DNA from: Panagrolaimus kolymaensis
Lineage: Eukaryota > Nematoda > Chromadorea > Rhabditida > Panagrolaimidae
Length of the DNA: 64,000 nucleotides
Direction: 5' to 3'
Assembly (NCBI GenBank): GCA_028622995.1
Contig: JAJQJQ010000086.1
Location: forward strand, 1 to 64,000
A program made the position numbers and the translations under genes. The notes below the pieces were generated by a model. That model was not told the origin of the DNA. It saw nothing but the letters and a program-made list of their open reading frames with translations, and did no database searches. This document shows positions 1-11,978 of this stretch, one piece after another (position 1 is the stretch's first letter; every line of letters starts with the position of its first letter).

Positions 1-3000
1 TGATTTGTGATTGTTTATGGCCAACAAGCATCCATAAAAATCAATTCATCGCGGTTTTACAAACAAAAAAATTTATTAAAAAAATACAAAATTGTTCTTT
101 TTTATGTTCCGCATACCGTAATTTGGAATATATTTCATTGATTTGTGATTGTTTTTGGCCAACAAGCATCCGTAAAAATCAATTCATCGCGGTTTTACAA
201 ACAAAAAAATTATTAAAAAAATACAAAATTGTTCTTTTTTATGTTCCGCATACCGTAATTTGGAATATATTTCATTGATTTGTGATTGTTTTTGGCCAAC
301 AAGCATCCGTAAAAATCAATTCATCGCGGTTTTACAAACAAAAAAATTATTAAAAAAATACAAAATTGTTCTTTTTTATGTTCCGCATACCGTAATTTGG
401 AATATATTTCATTGATTTGTGATTGTTTTTGGCCAACAAGCATCCGTAAAAATCAATTCATCGCGGTTTTACAACAAAAAAATTATTTAGAAAAAAGAAA
501 ATTGTCCCTTTTTATGTTCCGCATACCGTAATTTGGAATATATTTCATTGATTTGTGATTGTTTATGGCCAACAAGCATCCATAAAAATCAATTCATCGC
601 GGTTTTACAAACAAAAAAATTATTTAAAAAAAAAGAAAATTGTTCTTTTTTATGTTCCGCATACCGTAATTTGGAATATATTTCATTGATTTGTGATTGT
701 TTATGGCCAACAAGCATCCATAAAAATCAATTCATCGCGGTTTTACAAACAAAAAAATTATTTAAAAAAAAAGAAAATTGTTCTTTTTTATGTTCCGCAT
801 ACCGTAATTTGGAATATATTTCATTGATTTGTGATTGTTTATGGCCAACAAGCATCCATAAAAATCAATTCATCGCGGTTTTACAAACAAAACAATTATT
901 TAAAAAAAAAGAAAATTGTTCTTTTTTATGTTCCGCATACCGTAATTTGGAATATATTTCATTGATTTGTGATTGTTTATGGCCAACAAGCATCCATAAA
1001 AATCAATTCATCGCGGTTTTACAAACAAAAAAATTATTTAAAAAAAAAGAAAATTGTTCTTTTTTATGTTCCGCATACCGTAATTTGGAATATTTTTCAT
1101 TGATTTGTGATTGTTTTTGGCCAACAAGCATCCGTAAAAATCAATTCATCGCGGTTTTACAAACAAAACAATTATTTAAAAAAAAAGAAAATTGTTCTTT
1201 TTTATGTTCCGCATACCGTAATTTGGAATATATTTCATTGATTTGTGATTGTTTATGGCCAACAAGCATCCATAAAAATCAATTCATCGCGGTTTTACAA
1301 ACAAAACAATTATTTAAAAAAAAAGAAAATTGTTCTTTTTTATGTTCCGCATACCGTAATTTGGAATATATTTCATTGATTTGTGATTGTTTATGGCCAA
1401 CAAGCATCCATAAAAATCAATTCATCGCGGTTTTACAAACAAAAAAATTATTAAAAAAATACAAAATTGTTCTTTTTTATGTTCCGCATACCGTAATTTG
1501 GAATATATTTCATTGATTTGTGATTGTTTATGGCCAACAAGCATCCATAAAAATCAATTCATCGCGGTTTTACAAACAAAACAATTATTTAAAAAAAAAG
1601 AAAATTGTTCTTTTTTATGTTCCGCATACCGTAATTTGGAATATTTTTCATTGATTTGTGATTGTTTTTGGCCAACAAGCATCCGTAAAAATCAATTCAT
1701 CGCGGTTTTACAACAAAAAAATTATTTAAAAAAAAGAAAATTGTCCCTTTTTATGTTCCGCATACCGTAATTTGGAATATTTTTCATTGATTTGTGATTG
1801 TTTTTGGCCAACAAGCATCCGTAAAAATCAATTCATCGCGGTTTTACAACAAAAAAATTATTTAAAAAAAAGAAAATTGTCCCTTTTTATGTTCCGCATA
1901 CCGTAATTTGGAATATATTTCATTGATTTGTGATTGTTTATGGCCAACAAGCATCCATAAAAATCAATTCATCGCGGTTTTACAAACAAAAAAATTATTA
2001 AAAAAATACAAAATTGTTCTTTTTTATGTTCCGCATACCGTAATTTGGAATATATTTCATTGATTTGTGATTGTTTATGGCCAACAAGCATCCATAAAAA
2101 TCAATTCATCGCGGTTTTACAAACAAAACAATTATTTAAAAAAAAAGAAAATTGTTCTTTTTTATGTTCCGCATACCGTAATTTGGAATATTTTTCATTG
2201 ATTTGTGATTGTTTTTGGCCAACAAGCATCCGTAAAAATCAATTCATCGCGGTTTTACAACAAAAAAATTATTTAAAAAAAAGAAAATTGTCCCTTTTTA
2301 TGTTCCGCATACCGTAATTTGGAATATTTTTCATTGATTTGTGATTGTTTTTGGCCAACAAGCATCCGTAAAAATCAATTCATCGCGGTTTTACAACAAA
2401 AAAATTATTTAAAAAAAAGAAAATTGTCCCTTTTTATGTTCCGCATACCGTAATTTGGAATATATTTCATTGATTTGTGATTGTTTATGGCCAACAAGCA
2501 TCCATAAAAATCAATTCATCGCGGTTTTACAAACAAAAAAATTATTAAAAAAATACAAAATTGTTCTTTTTTATGTTCCGCATACCGTAATTTGGAATAT
2601 ATTTCATTGATTTGTGATTGTTTATGGCCAACAAGCATCCATAAAAATCAATTCATCGCGGTTTTACAAACAAAAAAATTATTTAAAAAAAAAGAAAATT
2701 GTTCTTTTTTATGTTCCGCATACCGTAATTTGGAATATATTTCATTGATTTGTGATTGTTTATGGCCAACAAGCATCCATAAAAATCAATTCATCGCGGT
2801 TTTACAAACAAAAAAATTATTTAAAAAAAAAGAAAATTGTTCTTTTTTATGTTCCGCATACCGTAATTTGGAATATATTTCATTGATTTGTGATTGTTTA
2901 TGGCCAACAAGCATCCATAAAAATCAATTCATCGCGGTTTTACAAACAAAAAAATTATTAAAAAAATACAAAATTGTTCTTTTTTATGTTCCGCATACCG

Positions 3001-6000
3001 TAATTTGGAATATATTTCATTGATTTGTGATTGTTTATGGCCAACAAGCATCCATAAAAATCAATTCATCGCGGTTTTACAAACAAAAAAATTATTAAAA
3101 AAATACAAAATTGTTCTTTTTTATGTTCCGCATACCGTAATTTGGAATATATTTCATTGATTTGTGATTGTTTATGGCCAACAAGCATCCATAAAAATCA
3201 ATTCATCGCGGTTTTACAAACAAAAAAATTATTAAAAAAATACAAAATTGTTCTTTTTTATGTTCCGCATACCGTAATTTGGAATATATTTCATTGATTT
3301 GTGATTGTTTATGGCCAACAAGCATCCATAAAAATCAATTCATCGCGGTTTTACAAACAAAAAAATTATTTAAAAAAAAAGAAAATTGTTCTTTTTTATG
3401 TTCCGCATACCGTAATTTGGAATATATTTCATTGATTTGTGATTGTTTATGGCCAACAAGCATCCATAAAAATCAATTCATCGCGGTTTTACAAACAAAA
3501 AAATTATTTAAAAAAAAAGAAAATTGTTCTTTTTTATGTTCCGCATACCGTAATTTGGAATATATTTCATTGATTTGTGATTGTTTATGGCCAACAAGCA
3601 TCCATAAAAATCAATTCATCGCGGTTTTACAAACAAAAAAATTATTTAAAAAAAAAGAAAATTGTTCTTTTTTATGTTCCGCATACCGTAATTTGGAATA
3701 TATTTCATTGATTTGTGATTGTTTATGGCCAACAAGCATCCATAAAAATCAATTCATCGCGGTTTTACAAACAAAAAAATTATTTAAAAAAAAAGAAAAT
3801 TGTTCTTTTTTATGTTCCGCATACCGTAATTTGGAATATATTTCATTGATTTGTGATTGTTTATGGCCAACAAGCATCCATAAAAATCAATTCATCGCGG
3901 TTTTACAAACAAAAAAATTATTAAAAAAATACAAAATTGTTCTTTTTTATGTTCCGCATACCGTAATTTGGAATATATTTCATTGATTTGTGATTGTTTA
4001 TGGCCAACAAGCATCCATAAAAATCAATTCATCGCGGTTTTACAAACAAAAAAATTATTAAAAAAATACAAAATTGTTCTTTTTTATGTTCCGCATACCG
4101 TAATTTGGAATATATTTCATTGATTTGTGATTGTTTATGGCCAACAAGCATCCATAAAAATCAATTCATCGCGGTTTTACAAACAAAAAAATTATTAAAA
4201 AAATACAAAATTGTTCTTTTTTATGTTCCGCATACCGTAATTTGGAATATATTTCATTGATTTGTGATTGTTTATGGCCAACAAGCATCCATAAAAATCA
4301 ATTCATCGCGGTTTTACAAACAAAAAAATTATTTAAAAAAAAAGAAAATTATTCTTTTTTATGTTCCGCATACCGTAATTTGGAATATATTTCATTGATT
4401 TGTGATTGTTTATGGCCAACAAGCATCCATAAAAATCAATTCATCGCGGTTTTACAAACAAAAAAATTATTTAAAAAAAAAGAAAATTGTTCTTTTTTAT
4501 GTTCCGCATACCGTAATTTGGAATATATTTCATTGATTTGTGATTGTTTATGGCCAACAAGCATCCATAAAAATCAATTCATCGCGGTTTTACAAACAAA
4601 AAAATTATTAAAAAAATACAAAATTGTTCTTTTTTATGTTCCGCATACCGTAATTTGGAATATATTTCATTGATTTGTGATTGTTTATGGCCAACAAGCA
4701 TCCATAAAAATCAATTCATCGCGGTTTTACAAACAAAAAAATTATTAAAAAAAATACAAAATTGTTCTTTTTTATGTTCCGCATACCGTAATTTGGAATA
4801 TATTTCATTGATTTGTGATTGTTTATGGCCAACAAGCATCCATAAAAATCAATTCATCGCGGTTTTACAAACAAAAAAATTATTAAAAAAATACAAAATT
4901 GTTCTTTTTTATGTTCCGCATACCGTAATTTGGAATATATTTCATTGATTTGTGATTGTTTATGGCCAACAAGCATCCATAAAAATCAATTCATCGCGGT
5001 TTTACAAACAAAAAAATTATTTTAAAAAAAAGAAAATTGTTCTTTTTTATGTTCCGCATACCGTAATTTGGAATATATTTCATTGATTTGTGATTGTTTA
5101 TGGCCAACAAGCATCCATAAAAATCAATTCATCGCGGTTTTACAAACAAAAAAATTATTTTAAAAAAAAGAAAATTGTTCTTTTTTATGTTCCGCATACC
5201 GTAATTTGGAATATATTTCATTGATTTGTGATTGTTTATGGCCAACAAGCATCCATAAAAATCAATTCATCGCGGTTTTACAAACAAAAAAATTATTAAA
5301 AAAATACAAAATTGTTCTTTTTTATGTTCCGCATACCGTAATTTGGAATATATTTCATTGATTTGTGATTGTTTATGGCCAACAAGCATCCATAAAAATC
5401 AATTCATCGCGGTTTTACAAACAAAAAAATTATTAAAAAAATACAAAATTGTTCTTTTTTATGTTCCGCATACCGTAATTTGGAATATATTTCATTGATT
5501 TGTGATTGTTTATGGCCAACAAGCATCCATAAAAATCAATTCATCGCGGTTTTACAAAGAAAAAAATTATTTAAAAAAAAAGAAAATTGTTCTTTTTTAT
5601 GTTCCGCATACCGTAATTTGGAATATATTTCATTGATTTGTGATTGTTTATGGCCAACAAGCATCCATAAAAATCAATTCATCGCGGTTTTACAAACAAA
5701 AAAATTATTTAAAAAAAAAGAAAATTGTTCTTTTTTATGTTCCGCATACCGTAATTTGGAATATATTTCATTGATTTGTGATTGTTTATGGCCAACAAGC
5801 ATCCATAAAAATCAATTCATCGCGGTTTTACAAACAAAAAAATTATTTTAAAAAAAAGAAAATTGTTCTTTTTTATGTTCCGCATACCGTAATTTGGAAT
5901 ATATTTCATTGATTTGTGATTGTTTATGGCCAACAAGCATCCATAAAAATCAATTCATCGCGGTTTTACAAACAAAAAAATTATTTTAAAAAAAAGAAAA

Positions 6001-7066
6001 TTGTTCTTTTTTATGTTCCGCATACCGTAATTTGGAATATATTTCATTGATTTGTGATTGTTTATGGCCAACAAGCATCCATAAAAATCAATTCATCGCG
6101 GTTTTACAAACAAAAAAATTATTAAAAAAATACAAAATTGTTCTTTTTTATGTTCCGCATACCGTAATTTGGAATATATTTCATTGATTTGTGATTGTTT
6201 ATGGCCAACAAGCATCCATAAAAATCAATTCATCGCGGTTTTACAAACAAAAAAATTATTAAAAAAATACAAAATTGTTCTTTTTTATGTTCCGCATACC
6301 GTAATTTGGAATATATTTCATTGATTTGTGATTGTTTATGGCCAACAAGCATCCATAAAAATCAATTCATCGCGGTTTTACAAACAAAAAAATTATTAAA
6401 AAAATACAAAATTGTTCTTTTTTATGTTCCGCATACCGTAATTTGGAATATATTTCATTGATTTGTGATTGTTTATGGCCAACAAGCATCCATAAAAATC
6501 AATTCATCGCGGTTTTACAAACAAAAAAATTATTAAAAAAATACAAAATTGTTCTTTTTTATGTTCCGCATACCGTAATTTGGAATATATTTCATTGATT
6601 TGTGATTGTTTATGGCCAACAAGCATCCATAAAAATCAATTCATCGCGGTTTTACAAACAAAAAAATTATTTAAAAAAAAAGAAAATTGTTCTTTTTTAT
6701 GTTCCGCATACCGTAATTTGGAATATATTTCATTGATTTGTGATTGTTTATGGCCAACAAGCATCCATAAAAATCAATTCATCGCGGTTTTACAAACAAA
6801 AAAATTATTAAAAAAATACAAAATTGTTCTTTTTTATGTTCCGCATACCGTAATTTGGAATATATTTCATTGATTTGTGATTGTTTATGGCCAACAAGCA
6901 TCCATAAAAATCAATTCATCGCGGTTTTACAAACAAAAAAATTATTAAAAAAATACAAAATTGTTCTTTTTTATGTTCCGCATACCGTAATTTGGAATAT
7001 ATTTCATTGATTTGTGATTGTTTTTGGCCAACAAGCATCCGTAAAAATCAATTCATCGCGGTTTTT
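1..7066. repeat. Satellite array, 136-138 bp monomer
   Basis: Head-to-tail array of about 51 monomers reaching the left edge of the window, so its true length is unknown. Each monomer carries the GC patch 'catcgcggttttac', a poly-A-rich stretch and 'atgttccgcataccgtaa'. Length classes differ in the A-rich part: 138 bp (ttatttaaaaaaaaag), 137 bp (ttattaaaaaaatac) and 136 bp (acaacaaaaaaatt with ttgtccc). A linked variant pair ('gtttttggcc' with 'catccgt' against 'gtttatggcc' with 'catccat') is common in the first few monomers and present in the last. The 138 bp class is 46 codons long, so long open frames occur by arithmetic; none starts with ATG. The array stops abruptly in 'cgcggttttt' at about 7066. 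Confidence 0.97.
1498..2591. repeat. Higher-order repeat: 547 bp tetramer duplicated
   Basis: Positions 1498-2044 and 2045-2591 each hold four monomers in the order 138, 136, 136, 137 bp and look identical by eye, including the rare 'acaacaaaa' 136 bp class and the 'caaaacaatt' variant in the first unit. This is a two-copy higher-order unit inside the satellite, as produced by unequal exchange. Looser periodicity follows, with starts of 138 bp monomer runs at 2592, 3279, 4242, 5480 and 6580. Confidence 0.85.
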
Positions 7067-7687
7067 AAAGTAAGTTCCTTTTTTGTTTAAGAGATTAATT
7101 GCTAATTAATTTTAAATTTTTAGATTGTGAAAGAATAATTCATCATTTTTGGTTTAACATTCTCTCATCATATCTCCTGCTGATATTGCTTCCTGATTTT
7201 CGCTGATTCAAGATTTCCACTTTTTCTAAAAAAACTAACAAAACTTAGGTGTTAATTTATAATATTTTTAATTATATATATGTGTATATGCATTTTGATA
7301 TGAAATAAATGTTTTCTACCTAAACTTTGTTTTTTGTAATTTTTTGCATTGTATTAGGAGTTGTAAACGGATTTGAAAAACATTCGACAAGTTTTGAAAT
7401 TGCGAGAAAAAAAAAGATACACCAAAATTGCTTCAAGGAGGAATGTGTTTATATTTTTGAATTAGGCAATCATGTATAGCTTTTTCAATACCAAACAAAC
7501 GCTATAGTGATTACGTAATTCGCTCAAATCATTTCCATAGTCAACCACTTCCATTGCTTCGGCTTTAAACTAATACATTACAACCATCTCAAAGAGCTTT
7601 TAAGCATTTGTTACAAACGTTAATTTGCTTTATTATTTATGGACATTTTAAGCTGCTTCGCAAGTTAATCGAGTTTTAATGCCTATA
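7067..7687. other. Non-coding spacer right of satellite
   Basis: No gene seen. The array edge is followed by 'aaagtaagtt' and, about 55 bp on, 'aatttttag', which resemble a splice donor and acceptor, but no open frame adjoins them. Confidence 0.5.
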
Positions 7688-7943
7688 GGTTATCAACTTT
7701 CTCCCAATAGCCAAAGCCAAAATAATTAAACAACAACATCAAAATTATCAGTTAGGTAGCCCACATTATCCGTTAATTAACGATCAAAGCCAAAAAATCC
7801 GAGATATTCATCCAAATCAAGAATTCGAATATGTTTATTCAAATCAAGATTTAAAATATTTTGATCAAAGTCAGGGTTAAGAATTAGATGGTGAAAGCGA
7901 ACATTATGATTTCTCAAATCAAAGCAAAGATTATTATGATTGA
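7688..7943 (+). pseudogene. Decayed Q/N/D/Y-rich coding remnant
   Basis: The stretch translates into a plausible low-complexity protein in two frames. The first frame (from 7688) reads GYQLSPNSQSQNN. After a frame change at about 7727 it continues from 7731 with QQHQNYQLGSPHYPL and further blocks containing DQSQ, HPNQEF, YSNQDL and SNQSKDYYD. An in-frame TAA sits at 7878-7880 and the closing TGA at 7941-7943. Codon choice looks coding, but there is no ATG, a frameshift and an internal stop, so I read it as a broken fragment of a Q/N-rich (prion-like) protein. A chance open stretch cannot be excluded. Confidence 0.4.
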
Positions 7944-8320
7944 TTTTAAACGTAAAATATTTTCACAACTTGAGCTTTTCTTTAAAGTGCATGACGCTAC
8001 TTTCAATAAAAGCCGAATGTTGCCTGAATTACTTTTTTGGTTCTCAACACGAAATCATGGAAATTGTTGCAGCCTTTTTCCATTCAAAAAAATGCTTCAA
8101 AACTTGCTTGATTTTCTTCATCGATCTTCGTTTGTTTGTTGCTTGTATTTCTGCACATTTTACGCTAAAAGTTTATTAAAATCAATAAATTGCAAACTTT
8201 TTTATATCGATGATCCTATTTTACAATTTATTGTTATCGATTTTTACCATTTTTCGTGTATTCTATGTTTTACGTGCTCTTTGATTTGTTCATTACACAC
8301 CCAACTAATAACTTTTATAA

Positions 8321-8341
8321 TTTTTCAGGTAGTGAAACACG
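8321..8341 (+). promoter_or_regulatory. Trans-splice-type acceptor before the ATP synthase b start
   Basis: 'ttttcag' (AG at 8327-8328) lies 13 bases before the ATG at 8342, with no upstream coding exon. This is the usual geometry of a nematode spliced-leader addition site, though a 5' UTR intron would look the same. Confidence 0.55.
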
Positions 8342-9470
8342 ATGCTCAGCCGCGCAGCTATCGCTTCAAAGCCTCGTCTTGTTGCCATTATTCCTGTTCG
8401 ATCTGCTCATGATGTTGGTATGTGCCTATTTCTTTTTTCAATACATATTTTACGTGTTTTTCTTTTTTCAGCAGTTCCTGCTGCTTCTGATGCATCGTCC
8501 AATGATAATCCTGGATTCTTCCAAAAGGTTGCTCTTCGTTTCAAAGGCATTCCTTTAAAGGGAGAAACTCATGCACCAAAGACGATGTTCGATGATATTG
8601 GCAAACAATTTGTTCCTCCTGAGCCACTTCCAAAGGTTCCAAAAGATTATAAAGAATTTCCTGAACGTGATATCGTACGTTTACTTTCTATGAATAGCAT
8701 CTTTGTTTTACTTTGTTACTGTCATTTCAAACTTTTACTTGCTTATATGTTTTATCTTTCTCATTTTTCAGGTAAACTTTCCATATCCCGAACGAGCAAC
8801 CTTTGAACCTAAAACTCGCTTTTTGATGATCCCTGACTCATGGTGTACTCCTTTCCACAAGATTACTGGAACATCTGGACCTTATCTCTTCTATGGTGGT
8901 CTCTTTGCTTTTATGTGCAACAAAGAAATTTGGGTCTTCGAAGAACAAGGACACATGCTTTGTGGTTGGATTTTGTTTTATCTTCTTGTCAAAAATGGTT
9001 GGAGCTATCGAATTGACAAATCCTTGTACAAAGTTTATCAAGATCGCATGGATTCTTTCAAAGGTTTGATTCAAGAAGATCTCAAGGAAGCAACTGAATT
9101 CCGCAAGGTTAGTTTTGATTACTTTTTCTTCTTTTGATAACAACCACCTTCATTTTAGACTTCTGCTGCTGAAACCGAAGCTCTCAATGCTGTCAAATCA
9201 GAATTCCCAACAATCTTCAAAGAAAATATGGCTCTTCAACTTGAAGCTGCTTATCGTCGCAATATTCAAATGGTTTCGTCTGAACTCAAACGTCGTCTTG
9301 ATTATCTCAAAGAAACTGAAGCAACCAAACAACGCTTCGAACATGATTATCTTCTCAAGCTTATTTCTGAAAATGTTCAAAAACAAATTGAAACAAATCA
9401 AGGTAACATCAAGGATGCTTATTTAGACAACTGTATTGCTCAATTGAAAGGGTTGAGTGCCAACCAATAG
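8342..9470 (+). CDS. Mitochondrial F1Fo ATP synthase subunit b
   Basis: Subunit b forms the peripheral stalk that ties F1 to the Fo proton channel in the inner mitochondrial membrane. Exons 8342-8417, 8472-8674, 8772-9107 and 9159-9470 join in phase to give 308 residues. The N-terminus (LSRAAIASKPRLVAIIPVRSA) is Arg/Ala/Ser-rich with no acid, fitting a mitochondrial presequence. The centre has FYGGLFAFMCNKEIWVFEEQ and a hydrophobic stretch (GWILFYLLVKNG), followed by a long charged helical C-terminal half (ALQLEAAYRRNIQ, ELKRRLDYLKETEA) typical of the stalk. Length and layout match the nematode asb-1/asb-2 family; I cannot say which paralogue. It faces the GPCR gene tail to tail, with about 320 bp between stops. 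Confidence 0.93.
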
Positions 9471-9498
9471 GTTTCGTATATGTTTAATTTTTGTGATA

Positions 9499-9504
9499 AA
9501 TAAA
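9499..9504 (+). terminator. Poly(A) signal AATAAA of ATP synthase b
   Basis: AATAAA lies 29 bases after the TAG stop within an AT-rich 3' UTR. Confidence 0.75.
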
Positions 9505-9787
9505 CTTTATATTGAATTGTAATTTTTTGTTTTATGATTGTTTGGAGTAAAATCCATTGAATTGTAAAATAAATAAGTAGATGATTATCTTTGTGATTAG
9601 GTGACGTGTAAAGGTCGGAATAAAATTTTTTATTTAACTCTTCTTTTTTTTGGTTTTTTTCATCTTTTATAAACTTTTTGATATTCTAACACATACAACA
9701 GAGGGAAATAATGAGATCAGATATGTTAAAAGGAATGGTAAAAATTCTTCCTTGTGCTTGTTAATGATGATAAACTTTAGCAGCTTT

Positions 9788-11378
9788 TTACAATTGCAAT
9801 GGAGTTGTTATGGCTTCTGTGGTTGCACCTTTAACTCTCATTGGTTTAAATAATCGTTTAAGAAGAGAACGAAAAGCAGTTCGAAATCGATATGACATGA
9901 GATTATAAATAATTGGATTAAGCGTTGCAGATATATACTGGAGCAATCCAGTGATTGGATACAATAATAAACAAATAATGCTTTGTTCACATGATTCTCC
10001 ACTGTACCATACTATCAATCTTTCAACATGGTAAGGCAAATAACAAATAAAGAATACAACCGAAATTGTTACAAGCATTTTAATTACCACTCTTTGAGCT
10101 TTCTCTGACATCGGTGGACCACATTGTCGTTGATGAACATGAAGAAAATTTTGTTTAGCAGCTCCATTTGAACTATCGCTTGTTTGATTTGCAATTGGAA
10201 TATGGACTGTTTGGGAATGAGTCATAACATTGAGGGTATTTAGAATTCTAACATAACAATACAGAATGAAAATAATTGGAAGAACAAAAGTTAGAAGAAG
10301 CATGATTTCAAAGGTGTAAACAAAATTTGTCCATCCCACAAAATCACATGAACCATAACCAAGTTTAACAAGATGCATTTTTCCACAAAAATCTGTTGCA
10401 ACTTGTTTAAACTAAAATAAACTTTAATAAGTATCAAAGCCATGGAAATATTAATGGTGGATGGAGGTACTTACTTGTAAACCAATATAAAGTGATGGAA
10501 AGAATGATAAAATCCAAAATCCAATAATAATATAAATTACGGTTCTTTTTGTAAACCAACTTCTCACAGAAAATGGATAACATATTGCTACGAATCGTTC
10601 AGCCGTTAATCCCATAATAATTAATATTGATGAAAATGTAAACCAGCTTATTGCTGTACCTAAAGCGTGTGCTTTTGTGTGTTTTTATCCCAAATTTAAA
10701 ACCCAATGGATTTCTTTAAAGCCTTACTTGTAGTTTCACAATATCCAATAATGTCTGGAGCTTTTGATTCCCTCCAAAGTGAAACTAAATCAAATGGAAC
10801 TCCAACCATAATCAATAATAAATCAGATATGGCTAAACTAGCTAAGAAATAATTTGTTTGAGTTTGAAGTTTAGGTGTGCGATAAATGACTGCAGCAGTC
10901 ATAAGATTTCCCAAAAAACCAATAACACCAACAACAAAAAATATTATTGAAAGAAATAATTTATCCGCTGATCTCACATTTAATATTGTTGGATCTGAAG
11001 TTAATTCATCCTCGGTAGTTGAATGTGATGAATAAAGAACAGCTGGGCAATTCCAATGAATTTCAGTAAAAATATACGCAAATTCTGATACACTTGGATT
11101 TTGACACATTATTCGACGTTCAAATGATGTCGCATTAAAGAGGCTTTCAATTATGGGAGTCTAAAATAGCAACACATAAACTAGAAAAGAATTCTGGCAA
11201 ATCCAATTTTGATTCAAAAAAGGTTCATAAAGCTTCGTTGCAAAGCTACATAGCTTCCTATTAACAAAAAAGTTGTTGGCTGACTTACTTCTGTTCCATT
11301 TTTATGACTCAATGGACTATTCATTAACTTCCTCAACATTTCGGTTGCCGTGGCATTACATAATGCTGTTGAAGGCAT
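9788..11378 (-). CDS. Class A GPCR, neuromedin U receptor-like
   Basis: Exons (minus strand) 11378-11289, 11160-10728, 10659-10475 and 10411-9788 join in phase into 443 residues. The start was set at 11378 because the first exon reads MPSTALCNATATEM and splices in frame. The extracellular N-terminus has N-glycosylation sites at N8, N27 and N39. Hallmarks: N115 in TM1 (FLGNL), D143 in TM2 (LAISD), C171 at the top of TM3, E195-R196-F197 in place of DRY, CYLPYH in TM6 (CWxP variant) and NPIIY at 401-405. The segment GVPFDLVSLWRES after TM2 and CYLPYHVERLI in TM6 resemble neuromedin U receptors, which bind pyrokinin/NMU-type peptides and in nematodes act in feeding and metabolism. Ligand identity is inference. 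The acceptor-like 'ttccag' about 10 bases upstream fits trans-splicing. It is divergent from the PDZ gene. Confidence 0.88.
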
Positions 11379-11978
11379 TTTTTAGACCCTGGAATTTTAA
11401 TATTTGTGCAAGTTTTCAAAACAAAGTTTACATAAAACGTTGATTACGGTAAACTCGTAAACGAAAAAATTCTTTAACCGAGCAAAAAAAGGAATCGATA
11501 AGTAAACGAAATGAGTGATTTAGAAAAGGTTTAAGCTGGAAATGGAAAAACAAAAGTTTTTTAGGTTTGCAAAGATTTGAATCAAGTTTTTGTCTCACCG
11601 CATTTTTTTTTTGTGATCACGTTTTTAGGCTAGCATAAATTTTTGCATCAACAATGCAAAATTAGCATGCTTCCATTTTTTTCATTCATTTTTTGATTTG
11701 ATGACAAATATTTGAAGACAACAACAACAAACAACACTTGTGCTGTTGCTGCTGCCGTTCATTCCTTCTTTCAACCGTGTGAAACTTCTGTGTCTTTGGC
11801 TGCAACATTTTTCTTTTTTGGGTTTAAAGAAAGGTAAGTGTTTTCTTCTTTCTTTTTTCTTCGAATAACATTAATGAGGGAATCACTTGTTTTTGTTTTT
11901 TTGGAGGCTACAAACTTTTATGAAAAAGAAAACTTTCTCAAAGATTATATTTTCATGGTTGTTTTTTAGAATTAAGAA
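11379..11978. promoter_or_regulatory. Divergent intergenic region between GPCR and PDZ genes
   Basis: These 600 bp separate two head-to-head genes and must hold both promoters. On the plus strand 'aaag|gtaagtg' (donor at 11834) pairs with 'gttttttag' (AG at 11968-11969), fitting a 5' UTR intron or a trans-splice acceptor for the PDZ gene. No TATA box is convincing. Confidence 0.5.

Noticed and set aside
533..1516. 327-codon open frame in the satellite that looks like a protein of 46-residue repeats
   Set aside because: It has no ATG (a TTG start), arises because the 138 bp monomer is a multiple of three, and is broken by the equally common 136 and 137 bp monomers.
1..7066. CRISPR-like array
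   Set aside because: Units are contiguous with no variable spacers, and the context is a eukaryotic genome.
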